Below are positions 8,111-16,977 of a stretch of 64,000 nucleotides of DNA, in pieces (the first letter of the stretch is position 1; every line of letters begins with the position of its first letter). This DNA comes from JAUIAI01 sp963732405 (GTDB lineage Bacteria; Pseudomonadota; Gammaproteobacteria; Burkholderiales; Burkholderiaceae_E). Below the pieces are notes generated by a model. It was not told where the DNA came from. It made no database searches and was given only the letters and a program-made list of their open reading frames with translations. Made by a program: the position numbers and the translations under genes. The stretch covers positions 3,224,001 through 3,288,000 of the forward strand of contig CAVSZG010000001.1 of assembly GCA_963732405.1 (NCBI GenBank), in the 5' to 3' direction.

Positions 8111-9061
8111 TCAGGCGATGCCGGGTGATTGCTGAACCAGCGGATCGATCAGCGATCGGGCCAGTATCGAATCGGCTGCCGTCAGCGACTGCGCCACATC
8201 ATCGCCCCCGGTGCGCGGATCCGGCCCGGCGCCACTGAACGGATAGGGCATCGTAGCCGGCGCGATGTCAGCGCTTGCCATGCCGGCGTTGACGTCCGAT
8301 TCCGTGAACAGATCGACATGCCCGTCGAGCAGGTCGGCGATCAGCAGCGGAAGATCGGTTGCCGTGTCGGGCGTCGACGCGTTGTCTGGTGGTGGCTCGG
8401 GCGGCTGAATCGTCACCTCGCGGCTGGTGGGGAGTGAAGCACCAGCCTGATTGCTCGCGACCGCCACGACCGGCTGCGAGGTCGCGGGAACATTGTCGGG
8501 GGTGAACGTAACGAGCCAGGCGCCGGTCGGGCCTGCGTCAGTGGTCAGCACTGTCGATCCCCAGGTGACCGAGACACTGGCACCGGCCTGGGCCGTGCCC
8601 GATACGGTCACGCCCGCTGCGGCTTCGCCGGCATCCACGATGTCGTCACCGGCGATCACTGAAATGACAGGCGGGGGTGGCGGTTGGGGCGGCGGCGGTG
8701 GTGGTGGTGCCGGTTCGACGGTGACCGCCCGCGTACCGGCCGCGCTCTGGTTGCCGGCGGCATCCTGGGCGACGGCCGACACGGTCGACCGGCCGACCCC
8801 TGGCGTGGTGTCGAAGGTCACTGTCCAGGCGCCGGTGGCCGACGCCTGGGTGGTTTCGGAGATGCCCCCCCAGGTCACGACCATCGTGGCATTGGCCTCT
8901 GCGGTGCCTCTGATCGTGATGCCATCCTGCGCCTCGCCCGCATCGATCACGTTGTCATCGGCGATCGTGGCGATGGTGGGCCGTGCGGGTGCCTGGACAT
9001 CGACGGTCACGAGCCGGCTTGCCGGCTGGGCTGTCGCCCCCGTCGTCGCTGGCGACGGCAC
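8111..9061 (-). CDS. C-terminal part of the Ig-repeat surface protein, separated by a frameshift
   Basis: This frame carries the last two Ig-like repeats of the large protein encoded upstream, then a polyproline linker and a unique C-terminal ~100 residues rich in Asp, Ala and Ser (ending in L-V-Q-Q-S-P-G-I-A). The repeat phase fits exactly with the upstream frame if one G of the five-G run on the coding strand (plus-strand C run 9037-9041) is removed; the junction then reads …V-A-S-D-D-G-A-T-A-Q-P-A-S-R…. The C terminus shows neither an RTX nonapeptide array nor an LPxTG or autotransporter domain. The export route is not evident. Alone, this piece has no start signal and is unlikely to be translated. 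Confidence 0.7.
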   Translation of the reverse strand: MPSPATTGATAQPASRLVTVDVQAPARPTIATIADDNVIDAGEAQDGITIRGTAEANATMVVTWGGISETTQASATGAWTVTFDTTPGVGRSTVSAVAQDAAGNQSAAGTRAVTVEPAPPPPPPPQPPPPPVISVIAGDDIVDAGEAAAGVTVSGTAQAGASVSVTWGSTVLTTDAGPTGAWLVTFTPDNVPATSQPVVAVASNQAGASLPTSREVTIQPPEPPPDNASTPDTATDLPLLIADLLDGHVDLFTESDVNAGMASADIAPATMPYPFSGAGPDPRTGGDDVAQSLTAADSILARSLIDPLVQQSPGIA

Positions 9062-12000
9062 TGACCGGTGTCGTCGTGACCGGTACCTGGTTCGTCTGAA
9101 AGCGCGCCGACCAGCTACCCGTGGCCGTGGCCGTGGTGATGATCGTGGTGCCGCCCCAGGTCACCGCGATGTCGGCGTTGGCCTGTGCGGTGCCTGTGAT
9201 GGTGACGCCGGCCGAACGCTCGTCCGCATTGACGGTATCGTCGCCGGCGACGAGGCCGATGACCGGCGCGGGGGGGGCAGGCGGCGGTGGTGGAGGAGGC
9301 GGTGGCGGTGGCGCCGTTTCAACGGTGACCGTGCGCGCGCTGGTCTCGCTCACATTGCCGGCCCCGTCGCGGGCAACCGCCCTGACCGACGAGTCACCGG
9401 TCAAGGGCGGCGTGGCAAACGTGACGGACCAGGCACCATTGGCATCGGTCGTGGCATTCTGCGAGAGCCCGCCCCATGACACGATGACCTGGGTGCCGGC
9501 CTCCGCCGTGCCGCGAATCTGCACGCCATCGGCCGCTTCGGTGACCGAGACCACGTCATTGCCTTCGATCACGTTGATCACGGGGGGTGGGGGTGGCGTG
9601 ACATCGATCGTCGACACGGTCACACCGGCCGAAGCCGGCGCGCTCGAATTGCCTGCGCCGTCGGTGGCGATCACGGTGACCACGGTGGCACCCTGAGCCG
9701 GCGGGCTGGCATAGCTCACCGACCAGACGCCATCGGCACCCACGGTGGTCGTGCGGGCCACGCCGGCCCAGTCGACCTGAATGCTGGCGCCGGCTTCGCC
9801 GCGTCCGGAGATCCGGATGCCGTCGCGGGCTTCGTCCGCCGTGATCACATTGTCGCCCGCGACCGCATCGAGCTGCGGCTGGGCCGGTGCAATCGTGTCG
9901 ACGAACACCGGCCGCGTGACCACGGCGCTGGTGTTGCTGCCGGTATCGGTGGCCGTGACTGTGATGCTCGAATTGCCCTGCGCCGCCGGTGAGGCGAATT
10001 CGACGGACCAGAAACCGGATTCGCTGGTCCGGGTGCTCGCGTTCAAACCACCCCAGGTCACATTGATGGTCGTGTTCGGCTCGGCGCGACCACTGATCAT
10101 GATGCTCTGTGCGGCCTCGGCCGCATTGATCCGGTCATCACCGGCTATCGCGCCGATGGTGGGTGGCGCTGGAGCGCGGGTGTCGACATCGACAGGTCGA
10201 AACGCCGACGATTCATTGCCTGCCGTATCCGTGACGATCGCGGTCACCTGGGTTCGACCATCGGCCGGCGGGCTTGCATAACGCACCGACCAGCGACCGT
10301 CCGCACCGACCTGGGTGTCGATCGCCTGGCCGCCCCAACTGATCCGGATTGTGGAGCCGGCTTCACCGCTCCCGCTCACCACGATACCGGCACCTGCTTC
10401 GGCGGCGGTGACGATGTCGTCGCCCGCGACTACGTCGATACTGGGCGCGGCCGGTGCGATGGTGTCCACCCCCAGCACGAAGACCTGTCCGGAAACCGGC
10501 CCGGTGTTGCCCGCCGGATCGGCGATCACGGCTGTGTAGCGGTGCTGGCCGTCGGCCACGGCGCGGTCGGTGAAGGTCCAGCGTCCTGCACTGACCGTTG
10601 CGATGCCGACCACGACGCCATCACGCGAAACGATCACCTGATCGCCATCGGCGCTGCCCGTGGCGGTGCCGGCCAACGTGGGCGAGGCGTCATTGATGAC
10701 GCCGCCGCTGGTGATCAGGGCGTTGTTGCCTTCGTTGCCCGTGGCTGAGGTGATGACCGGTGTATTGGTCGGGGCGACCGTGTCGACAATAACGGTCAGC
10801 GCCGGACCGGCCACGGTATTGCCGGCGCTGTCCACCGCGACGGCCTGAACCGAATAGCGGCCCTGGGCGATCGAACCGGGGGCGAAGCTGGCGACGAATC
10901 GGCCACCTGCATCGGCAGTCACGATACTGACGATGGGGGTGCCGCCGCCCAGTGGTGTCAGGGCCAAGGTGATGGTGGCGCCCGCATCGGCGGTACCGGT
11001 GATCTGCACGCCATTGGCCGACTCGACCGCGTTGATGGCCGCGACCGGCCCTCCCAGAATGCTGCTCGCATCGGTATCGACCACGGGCGCGGTGGGCAGC
11101 CCGGTGGTGATGGACACGGGCCGCGCGCTACCGTCAGTCTGATTGCCGAAGCGGTCGGTGGAGGAAATCGTCAAGGGTCTGACGCCATTGCCGGGCAGCG
11201 TCGTCGCGTCGAAGGTGATCGACCAGGTGCCGTCGGCAGCCACCGTGGTCTCCCGGGTCACCGCACCCCAGCTCAGCGCAATCGTCGTCCCCGCCTCGCC
11301 GGTGCCGGTGATCACCACGGGTTGTTGCGCATCGGCGTTGGTGATCACGTCATCATTGGAGACGAGGTCGATGGTTGGTGCGATTGGCGCGGTGCCGTCG
11401 ACCTCGATGGTGATGCCGGCGGTAGCCGGCGATCGGTTGCCCGCACGGTCGGCCACGCTCGCCGTATACACATGCCGACCCTCGGGCACCTGGATGTCGG
11501 TAAATGTCCAGTCCGTACCGGTGACGGTGGCCACGCCGACCGCGCTGCCGTTGCGATACACGATGACCTGGTCCCCGGGGTCCAGCGGTCCGTCGATGCT
11601 GCCGTTGATGGTGGGCGAGGGATCGTTGGTGGCGCCGCCGTCAGGCACGATACCTGGTCCCAGGGCCAGGCCGGGCGCACTGGTGGGTTGTCCCTCGGCA
11701 TTCACCGGCGCGGGTGCATCGCTGCGCACGTCGTCGACCCGGGCCAGGCGGGTGGGTGGCTCGGTGTCGATCTGGATGGACCCCACGGCAACCGCGCTGG
11801 TGTTGTTGCCCGCGTCGATCGCGACAATTCGCACGGTCGACGCCACATCGGTCGGTAGTCCGGTGGCCGGCATGGCGCCCGACAGCGGCACCGCGGTCGC
11901 GGTGTCGACCGACCACACACCATCGCTGCCGGCCGTGGTCTGATAGGTGACCCGTTGACCCGTGGTGCCGATATCGATGGTCAGGCGTACAGTCGAACCC

Positions 12001-12070
12001 GGCTCGGCGGTGCCGGTGAGCAGCGGCAGGCTGCTGTTCGAGGTGAGTATCGGCTCGATCGTGGGAGCGG
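8430..12070 (-). repeat. Tandem Ig-like repeats (about 12 units of ~90 residues)
   Basis: The coding strand encodes about twelve repeats. Each starts with a P-x-I-x-x-I/V-A-G-D-D-x-V/I-type strand, continues with G-x-A-E-A-G-A-x-I-x-V-x-W-G-G and G-x-W-S-V-x-F, and ends with V-x-A-x-D-x-A-G-N. The first five differ more in sequence and the last seven are near-identical in pattern. Two polyproline linkers interrupt the series at about 9268-9318 and 8671-8715. At DNA level they are long G-rich tracts on the plus strand. Confidence 0.85.
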
Positions 12071-12575
12071 GCGGCGGGGTGGAATCTGCGGCGACCGCAG
12101 TGTCGGCTCCTCCGCCGGCGGTGGCGCCGATCAGCAGCAGGCCGGCGCCGATACCGGCGATCGGGCGCCAGCCGATGCCGTTATCGGTCTGAGCGATCGG
12201 CGTGGCGACCAGACCGGGCGATGCCCACAACAGGAACCCACCCTGGGCGACCGCACCCACCGGTTCGGATGATGCCGTGATGGTTTCGCCGGCCGGTGCC
12301 CCCAGTTCGGCAATCGAGAACTGGCAGCCGGTCTGGCCGCCCTCACACACCGTGAAGAAATTTTCGATGGCGAGGTCGAGTTGCACCGTCTCGCCGACCA
12401 CGACCAGATCATCATCGACCCGGCGCACCGTGGCGTCGATTCCGACCGGCGCGCCATCGAGATCGATCAGCCGGTATTGCTGTCCCGCAGCAGCCTGGAC
12501 CCGGGTCGCACCGCCGCTGACTGGCAGCCGCTGGACGCTGCCATCGGGCGACGTTATCTCGATCCTCAGATCCAT
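8955..12575 (-). CDS. Giant Ig-like-repeat surface/adhesin protein (BapA-type N terminus)
   Basis: The main frame encodes 1206 residues; with the frameshifted C-terminal part the protein would be about 1490. Residues 1-100 resemble the prefix domain of BapA/LapF-type biofilm proteins: short strands, then an L-x-L-A-I-E-N-F-F segment, then Q-F-S-I-A-E-L. A hydrophobic stretch near residues 138-155 (G-I-G-A-G-L-L-L-I-G) precedes the repeats. There is no Sec signal at the N terminus, as expected for type I secreted Bap-like proteins, but no type I secretion genes are nearby. The likely role is cell-surface adhesion or biofilm, inferred from architecture. The frame ends prematurely at 8955 because of an extra base around 9037-9041. 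A C8 tract on the coding strand (plus-strand G8, 9270-9277) is a second slippage-prone site in the same gene. Confidence 0.8.
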   Translation of the reverse strand: MDLRIEITSPDGSVQRLPVSGGATRVQAAAGQQYRLIDLDGAPVGIDATVRRVDDDLVVVGETVQLDLAIENFFTVCEGGQTGCQFSIAELGAPAGETITASSEPVGAVAQGGFLLWASPGLVATPIAQTDNGIGWRPIAGIGAGLLLIGATAGGGADTAVAADSTPPPAPTIEPILTSNSSLPLLTGTAEPGSTVRLTIDIGTTGQRVTYQTTAGSDGVWSVDTATAVPLSGAMPATGLPTDVASTVRIVAIDAGNNTSAVAVGSIQIDTEPPTRLARVDDVRSDAPAPVNAEGQPTSAPGLALGPGIVPDGGATNDPSPTINGSIDGPLDPGDQVIVYRNGSAVGVATVTGTDWTFTDIQVPEGRHVYTASVADRAGNRSPATAGITIEVDGTAPIAPTIDLVSNDDVITNADAQQPVVITGTGEAGTTIALSWGAVTRETTVAADGTWSITFDATTLPGNGVRPLTISSTDRFGNQTDGSARPVSITTGLPTAPVVDTDASSILGGPVAAINAVESANGVQITGTADAGATITLALTPLGGGTPIVSIVTADAGGRFVASFAPGSIAQGRYSVQAVAVDSAGNTVAGPALTVIVDTVAPTNTPVITSATGNEGNNALITSGGVINDASPTLAGTATGSADGDQVIVSRDGVVVGIATVSAGRWTFTDRAVADGQHRYTAVIADPAGNTGPVSGQVFVLGVDTIAPAAPSIDVVAGDDIVTAAEAGAGIVVSGSGEAGSTIRISWGGQAIDTQVGADGRWSVRYASPPADGRTQVTAIVTDTAGNESSAFRPVDVDTRAPAPPTIGAIAGDDRINAAEAAQSIMISGRAEPNTTINVTWGGLNASTRTSESGFWSVEFASPAAQGNSSITVTATDTGSNTSAVVTRPVFVDTIAPAQPQLDAVAGDNVITADEARDGIRISGRGEAGASIQVDWAGVARTTTVGADGVWSVSYASPPAQGATVVTVIATDGAGNSSAPASAGVTVSTIDVTPPPPPVINVIEGNDVVSVTEAADGVQIRGTAEAGTQVIVSWGGLSQNATTDANGAWSVTFATPPLTGDSSVRAVARDGAGNVSETSARTVTVETAPPPPPPPPPPPAPPAPVIGLVAGDDTVNADERSAGVTITGTAQANADIAVTWGGTTIITTATATGSWSARFQTNQVPVTTTPVSAVASDDGGDSPAGKPARDRRCPGTRTAHHRHDRR
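9270..9277. repeat. G8 homopolymer (C8 on coding strand) in the polyproline linker
   Basis: Eight consecutive G on the plus strand inside the proline codons of the Ig-repeat gene. It is the longest mononucleotide run I noticed in the window and could support slipped-strand length variation. The frame is intact across it in this sequence. Confidence 0.7.
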
Positions 12576-12824
12576 TGATCTTCCCCTGTCGTGTGCGCGT
12601 TGCGCTCTCCGCCCCAGGCCATTCTATGGCGTATCGTCGATCGGTCGGTCGACGCCTGGCTGTCCAAGTCTACACAGATGGCAGGCAGAGCACCGTGCGC
12701 TTCGGCCCCCGGGAGCCGGTATCGCGGGCGTGTCGCCAATGCAACCGCGATCGCGGCGGCCTCGCCAATCTGCGTATCGTATGGATGGGACCGACTGACG
12801 GATTGATCGATGGAGCGGCGAGCG

Positions 12825-13580
12825 ATGAGTGAATTGGCGGATTGGCCGTGGGCGCGACTGTGCGCGCATCGGGGCGCAGGCAAGCTGGCGCCCGAGAACA
12901 CATTGGCCGCGTTACGCCTGGGGGCCCATCATGGCTGGCGGATGTTCGAGTTCGACGTCAAGCTGGCCGGTGACGGGACGCCCATCCTGATGCATGACGA
13001 CACCGTTGATCGCACCACCGATGGCCGGGGGCGGGTTGCCCAGGCGTCTTTGACCGATCTGATGCGGCTGGACGCCGGGAGCTGGCATTCGGTGGCTTAT
13101 GCGGGCGAAGGCGTGCCCACGCTGGCGCGGGTGGCGCGCTGGCTGCTGGCCAATGACTTTCAGTGCAACATCGAGATCAAGCCGTGTACGGGTCGTGATT
13201 TCGAAACGGGCGCGGCGGTGGCCAGTGAGGCCGATCTGCTGTTTCGCGATGCCGATGTCGCGCCATTGTTATCGTCGTTTTCCGAGAGTGCGCTGGAGGG
13301 CGCAGCCGAGGCGGCGCCCGATCTGCCACGCGCCTTGTTGTGTTCGAGTCTGGCGCCCGATTGGGCGGCGCGTTGTCTGGCTCTGGGCTGTATTGCGATC
13401 GATCCACAGCACCTGGCGATTGATGAGGCGATGGTCGATGAGGCGCATGGTCGTGGTCTGCGGGTGATGACGTATACGGTCAATGATCCGCAACGGGTGC
13501 GGCTGCTGCTCGAATGGGGCGTCGATACCGTGATTACCGATGCGATCGATGTGATCCGGTTTGACGCCGATGCCCACTGA
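12825..13580 (+). CDS. ugpQ: Glycerophosphodiester phosphodiesterase UgpQ
   Basis: The 251-residue cytoplasmic GDPD-family enzyme hydrolyses glycerophosphodiesters to glycerol-3-phosphate and an alcohol. The start at ATG 12825 gives M-S-E-L-A-D-W, with GGAG 9 bases upstream. The family signature is complete: A-H-R-G-A-G-K-L-A-P-E-N-T near residue 14, E-F-D-V-K-L then M-H-D-D-T-V-D-R-T near residues 44-65, and E-I-K-P near 113. The C-terminal Y-T-V-N-D and the gene's closeness in sequence to E. coli UgpQ are clear. No ugpBAEC transporter genes are adjacent. It is convergent with the imuB gene. Confidence 0.93.
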   Translation: MSELADWPWARLCAHRGAGKLAPENTLAALRLGAHHGWRMFEFDVKLAGDGTPILMHDDTVDRTTDGRGRVAQASLTDLMRLDAGSWHSVAYAGEGVPTLARVARWLLANDFQCNIEIKPCTGRDFETGAAVASEADLLFRDADVAPLLSSFSESALEGAAEAAPDLPRALLCSSLAPDWAARCLALGCIAIDPQHLAIDEAMVDEAHGRGLRVMTYTVNDPQRVRLLLEWGVDTVITDAIDVIRFDADAH

Positions 13581-13622
13581 GCGTCTGGCATGCCGTGCCG
13601 GATGCGCGTTGAATGCCGGCGT

Positions 13623-15324
13623 TCATCCGAAGCGCCCATGCACGAACCATCCCTGATGTCGTTCGCGATAGATCCAGAACAGCGTGTTTGAATCATCTTC
13701 GGCCACGAAGTAGTCGCGTTGCACGAGATGGTCGTCCCACCAGCCGGTTTCGATGCGCTCCGGGCCGGCCAGCACGGTCAGGGCGCTGTGCAGCCAGGGT
13801 CGGTTATTGCGTTCGGACAGCGGCATGGGTTCGCGCAGCAACCACAACGGCCGCGGCAGCAGGCCGGTGTGCGTGCAGAACAGTTCGGCAGGGCCGGCAG
13901 CCGGATCAGGATTGCCCGGTTCGACCTGGGGTGCACGGGCGGCCTGGTGCGGCTGCAGTGCCGCTTTGCCGATGTCATGCAGGCTGTCGACGACCTGGAT
14001 CCGGTAGGCCGCCTCGGGGCGATGATCGGGAACCACGGTCAGGCGCTGCACCTGTTCGCGTCCGAGGCGCACCTGTAGTCGCTCGAGCAAACGCGCCAGG
14101 CCTTCATGCGTGCTCATGCGATGTTCGGCGAACAGCATCTCGCTGGTTGCGGCCAGCGGCTGGATGCGATCGCATTGCAGATGCAAGGTGTGCACCGAGG
14201 TGCGCAGTTGCAGAATGTTGAGACGTTCACGCAACAAGCCCGAGAAGCCGCTGGGGGTCGCGACTCGCGTCGGTCAGGCGTACCGAGAGGCTGGTGCGCG
14301 GCAGCGTGTTGTGTTCGAGGATGAGGTCGAAGCTGCGCACACCGGCCTGGCGTGCGGTAAGCCAGCCGGTCAGTTCGGTGATCAGATGGCGGGCGGCGAA
14401 CAGCAGGGGCTCGGTGCGATCGACATCGGCCATCAGTTCGATCCGGGTGGCGAACCGATCGGGGGCCTGGAAAAAACCGATCAGGGGTGCCTGGACGCCC
14501 AGAGCGGCATCGAGTTCGAGCAGTAAGGCCTTGCCGAAGCGGCGCGCCAGGCCGGCGCGCGGCAATTGCAGCAACTGGCCGATCGTGCGCGCGCCGATGG
14601 CTTGCAATGCGGTCTGTTGCGACTGCGCCTGTTCGAGCAGGGAGATGGGCAGGCATGACAAGCGCTCTGGCAGGTGATCAGGGTTGCAGGCAATGTCGAG
14701 TGCGTGTTCCCGTGCGAGCCGCTGGGCGTCGTTGTCGGTTGCGCCGGGCTGCCGGTGCGGGCCTTCGGGTCGACTGCGTGCCAGCAACCAGGCGCCATGG
14801 CAGGTGGGCGCAATGCCCACGTTCGCGTGATAACCGAGTTCGGTGAGGCCGGCCTGCAACAAGGCGAGCAAGCCGTCGGGCCCGCCGAACAGTCTGAGGC
14901 TGGCCGCCACTTCGAGTAACAGGCCGGCCAGGCCCGGGGTCGATGGAGCGGGCACGGCATGGTGATCCGATGATGGGTCGTCGGCGGGTGTCATGGCGCG
15001 GCGGGATCGGGCGCGCAAGGCTCGCCGCTCGGGTAGTGGAGGCGGCGCGAAGCCGACCGACGGCGTGAACTGCAGGGCCCAGCAGGCCAGACTGGCGAGC
15101 GCCTGTCGGTCGCGCACCGGATCATGGGCCATGAGTTCGATACCGGGTGACAAAGCCTGTGCGGTGGCCCTGCGCATACCCGGGTGCACACCGGCATCCC
15201 GGGCTGCCTGGTTGCAGCAGAGAATCTGCAGGTGGTCGCAGATGGCCAGCGGCCGGGTGGATACCTGGGCGCGCTCGATGATGTCGAGCGACAAGCGGTG
15301 CAGATGCAGGGCAATCCAGAGCAC
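13623..15324 (-). pseudogene. imuB: ImuB, Y-family polymerase-like mutasome subunit (one frameshift)
   Basis: Corrected length is about 566 residues. It starts at a GTG (15324) giving V-L-W-I-A-L-H-L-H-R-L-S-L-D. The catalytic acids of true Y-family polymerases are absent there, as in all ImuB proteins. G-L-L-L-E-V-A-A-S-L-R-L-F-G-G and the G-A-R-T-I-G-Q-L-L-Q-L-P-R HhH region are typical. The frame from 15324 ends at 14227 (…R-L-L-G-L-V-A-stop). The rest continues in the other frame from R-E-R-L-N to the characteristic R-D-Y-F-V-A…W-F-V-H-G-R-F-G end at 13623. Deleting one T of GCTTCTCG near 14243-14249 rejoins them as R-L-S-G-L-L-R-E-R-L. ImuB is the hub that binds ImuA, DnaE2 and the beta clamp during SOS mutagenesis. 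It is marked pseudogene only because of the frame; sequence error is equally possible. Confidence 0.8.
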
Positions 15325-15346
15325 GGGAGGGCACCGGTGCCCGGGT

Positions 15347-16083
15347 TCAGTCGAGCAGCGAGAAGCTGTTCGTGCTGTGTGGCGAGTCCGGCGGGCGCAT
15401 GAATGGTGCTCAGCGGTGCGCCGGTCAGGGGTTGGGTGATGCGGGTACGCAGCGGGATGGATGCGGTCGGGCGGGGTAGATCGATGAGCATGGGCATGGC
15501 CATCACCGGACCGCGCCGCTTGAGGATCTGCACCGAGAAGCTGTTCATTGGGCCGGGGCAGCAGCAGCAGCCGCAAAGGCGCGGGCGAGGTGTCGAATTG
15601 CGCGTCCAGATCGCGGAACAGGAAGACCGGGCCATTGGCGGTTTGTGCGGCCAGTTGCATGCGCCGCAGGTGTTCGCCGCGTGTGCGCCGCTGGGGCAGC
15701 CAGGCGAGCAGCGCACCGAAGCTGGCGCTTTTGAGTGTCTGCTCCACCGCCCAGAGCCGATCGGCCGCATTGGCGGCCTGGATGATGATCAGGTAGTCCA
15801 GATCGATGCCGAAGCTGGTCAGGGCCGGCGCATAGGGAATCAGGGGCGGGGCGAGCAGGATGACGACCTTGCCGGCCTGGGTGAGTTCCCGGATGACCGG
15901 CACGAGCAGACGCAGCTCACCGATGCCGGCCTGCCGGGTGATGAGTTCGGTGAGCATGCCCACGGGCCAGCCGGCACCAGGCAGTTCGGCATCGAGCGGG
16001 GCGAAGCCGCTGCGCCTGACGGCGATGTCCGGTGTGCCGATCGTGCTGGCCCGCCACACATGCTTGAACGGCGGCGGGTTCAC
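15347..16083 (-). pseudogene. imuA: ImuA, RecA-like mutasome accessory protein (two apparent frameshifts)
   Basis: The start at 16083 overlaps the end of lexA by 4 bases. The first ~180 residues are a typical ImuA: G-F-A-P-L-D-A-E-L-P-G-A-G-W-P near residue 26, then a RecA-like core with Q-A-A-N-A-A-D-R-L-W-A-x-E-Q. Near 15540 the frame changes. Deleting one T in the minus-strand GCTTCTCG gives N-E-Q-L-S-V-Q-I-L-K-R-R-G-P, the conserved ImuA ending region. A second identical deletion near 15360 gives H-E-Q-L-S-L-L-D and a stop at 15347, for a total of 244 residues, which is normal for ImuA. Without correction the frame runs on and fuses to ImuB. It belongs to a lexA-imuA-imuB operon under the LexA box at 16756. 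Confidence 0.75.
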
Positions 16084-16724
16084 AGCTTGCCGGTGCGCAT
16101 CAGGCCGACCGCCAGGCCCTCGAGGGCGAATTCATCGCTCCGGCTGTCGAGCACGATGGGCTTGAATTCGGGATTCTCGGGCAGCAGCTCGATCCGCGAG
16201 CCTTGTCGGTGCCAGCGCTTGACGGTGACCTCGTCGCCGACCCGGGCGACGACGATCTGGCCGTTACGGGCTTCGGCGGTACGCCTGACGGCGAGCAGAT
16301 CGCCATCGAGGATGCCTGCATCGCGCATGCTCATGCCGCGGACCTGGAGCAGGTAATCGGGCGCTTCGCTGAACAGGCCGGGGTCGAGCGCGTAATGCGC
16401 GGTGATGTGTTCCTGTGCGAGGATGGGGCTGCCGGCGGCGACCCGGCCCACCAGTGGCAGGCTCATGGCGATTTGCACGGCGGAGGTACCGCCGACGGCG
16501 CGCTCGTCGCCCATCATGCGCAGGCGGATGCCGCGCGACGCGCCCGAGGTGAGTTCGATGACGCCCTTGCGGGCGAGCGCCTTGAGGTGTTCCTCGGCGG
16601 CATTTGGCGAGCGAAACCCGAGGGTGCGGGCGATTTCGGCCCGCGTGGGGGGGAAACCGGTGTCGGCGATGTGCTGGCGGATCAGGGAAAGGATTTCCTG
16701 CTGACGGGCAGTGAGTGGGCGCAT
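16080..16724 (-). CDS. lexA: LexA repressor
   Basis: A complete 214-residue LexA. The winged-helix DNA-binding domain covers residues 1-68 (M-R-P-L-T-A-R-Q-Q-E-I-L start; recognition helix near residues 28-48). The self-cleavage site A97-G98 lies in R-V-A-A-G-S-P. The catalytic dyad is S132 (G-M-S-M-R-D) and K169 (V-T-V-K-R-W). It represses SOS genes and cleaves itself on activated RecA filaments. It is the first gene of lexA-imuA-imuB; its stop overlaps the imuA start, so the cassette is probably one transcript. A LexA box 32 bases upstream indicates autoregulation. Confidence 0.98.
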   Translation of the reverse strand: MRPLTARQQEILSLIRQHIADTGFPPTRAEIARTLGFRSPNAAEEHLKALARKGVIELTSGASRGIRLRMMGDERAVGGTSAVQIAMSLPLVGRVAAGSPILAQEHITAHYALDPGLFSEAPDYLLQVRGMSMRDAGILDGDLLAVRRTAEARNGQIVVARVGDEVTVKRWHRQGSRIELLPENPEFKPIVLDSRSDEFALEGLAVGLMRTGKL

Positions 16725-16755
16725 GATGGCAGGCGTGGGCCGGTGGTATCGATAA

Positions 16756-16771
16756 CTGTATTTTTATACAG
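16756..16771 (-). promoter_or_regulatory. LexA (SOS) box upstream of lexA-imuA-imuB
   Basis: CTGTATTTTTATACAG is a perfect CTGT-N8-ACAG operator 32 bases before the lexA start codon. Same architecture as the box before dnaE2, so both halves of the mutasome should be co-induced by DNA damage. Confidence 0.92.
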
Positions 16772-16977
16772 TTTCGAGCATCACGCAAGCCACCTTCACC
16801 GTCTTTCACGAGAGGGTCATGATCCCCGGAGAACACGATTCCGGTCAGACTGCAGATCCGCACTCGACCCGTCAGTGGACGTATCCGGACATACCACACC
16901 GCTTTCCAGGGTAGAACAACTGTGGCATAGTATTAATTCTCCCCCTTAACAGGGTAGGAGAGGTTATCCGTGGCTGC

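Noticed and set aside
8451..9479. Long plus-strand ORFs opposite the Ig-repeat gene, rich in Gly/Val/Ala/Pro
   Set aside because: Antisense shadows of the repeats in GC-rich DNA; the minus-strand reading has clear repeated Ig-like periodicity.
12660..12677. CTGT-N10-ACAG upstream of ugpQ as a third LexA box
   Set aside because: Spacing is 10 bases, not 8, and the central part is not A/T rich; the true boxes in this window match CTGT-N8-ACAG exactly.
14227..15550. Programmed ribosomal frameshifting at CTT-C in imuA/imuB
   Set aside because: There is no in-frame stop or structured stimulator directly after the sites as in prfB, and three sites in two genes would be needed. A sequence-context error is simpler.
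14227..16083. A natural ImuA-ImuB fusion protein of 618 residues
   Set aside because: The joining segment (about residues 190-250) is His/Arg-rich out-of-frame translation, while the alternative frame gives the conserved ImuA C terminus. The fusion is a by-product of frame breaks.
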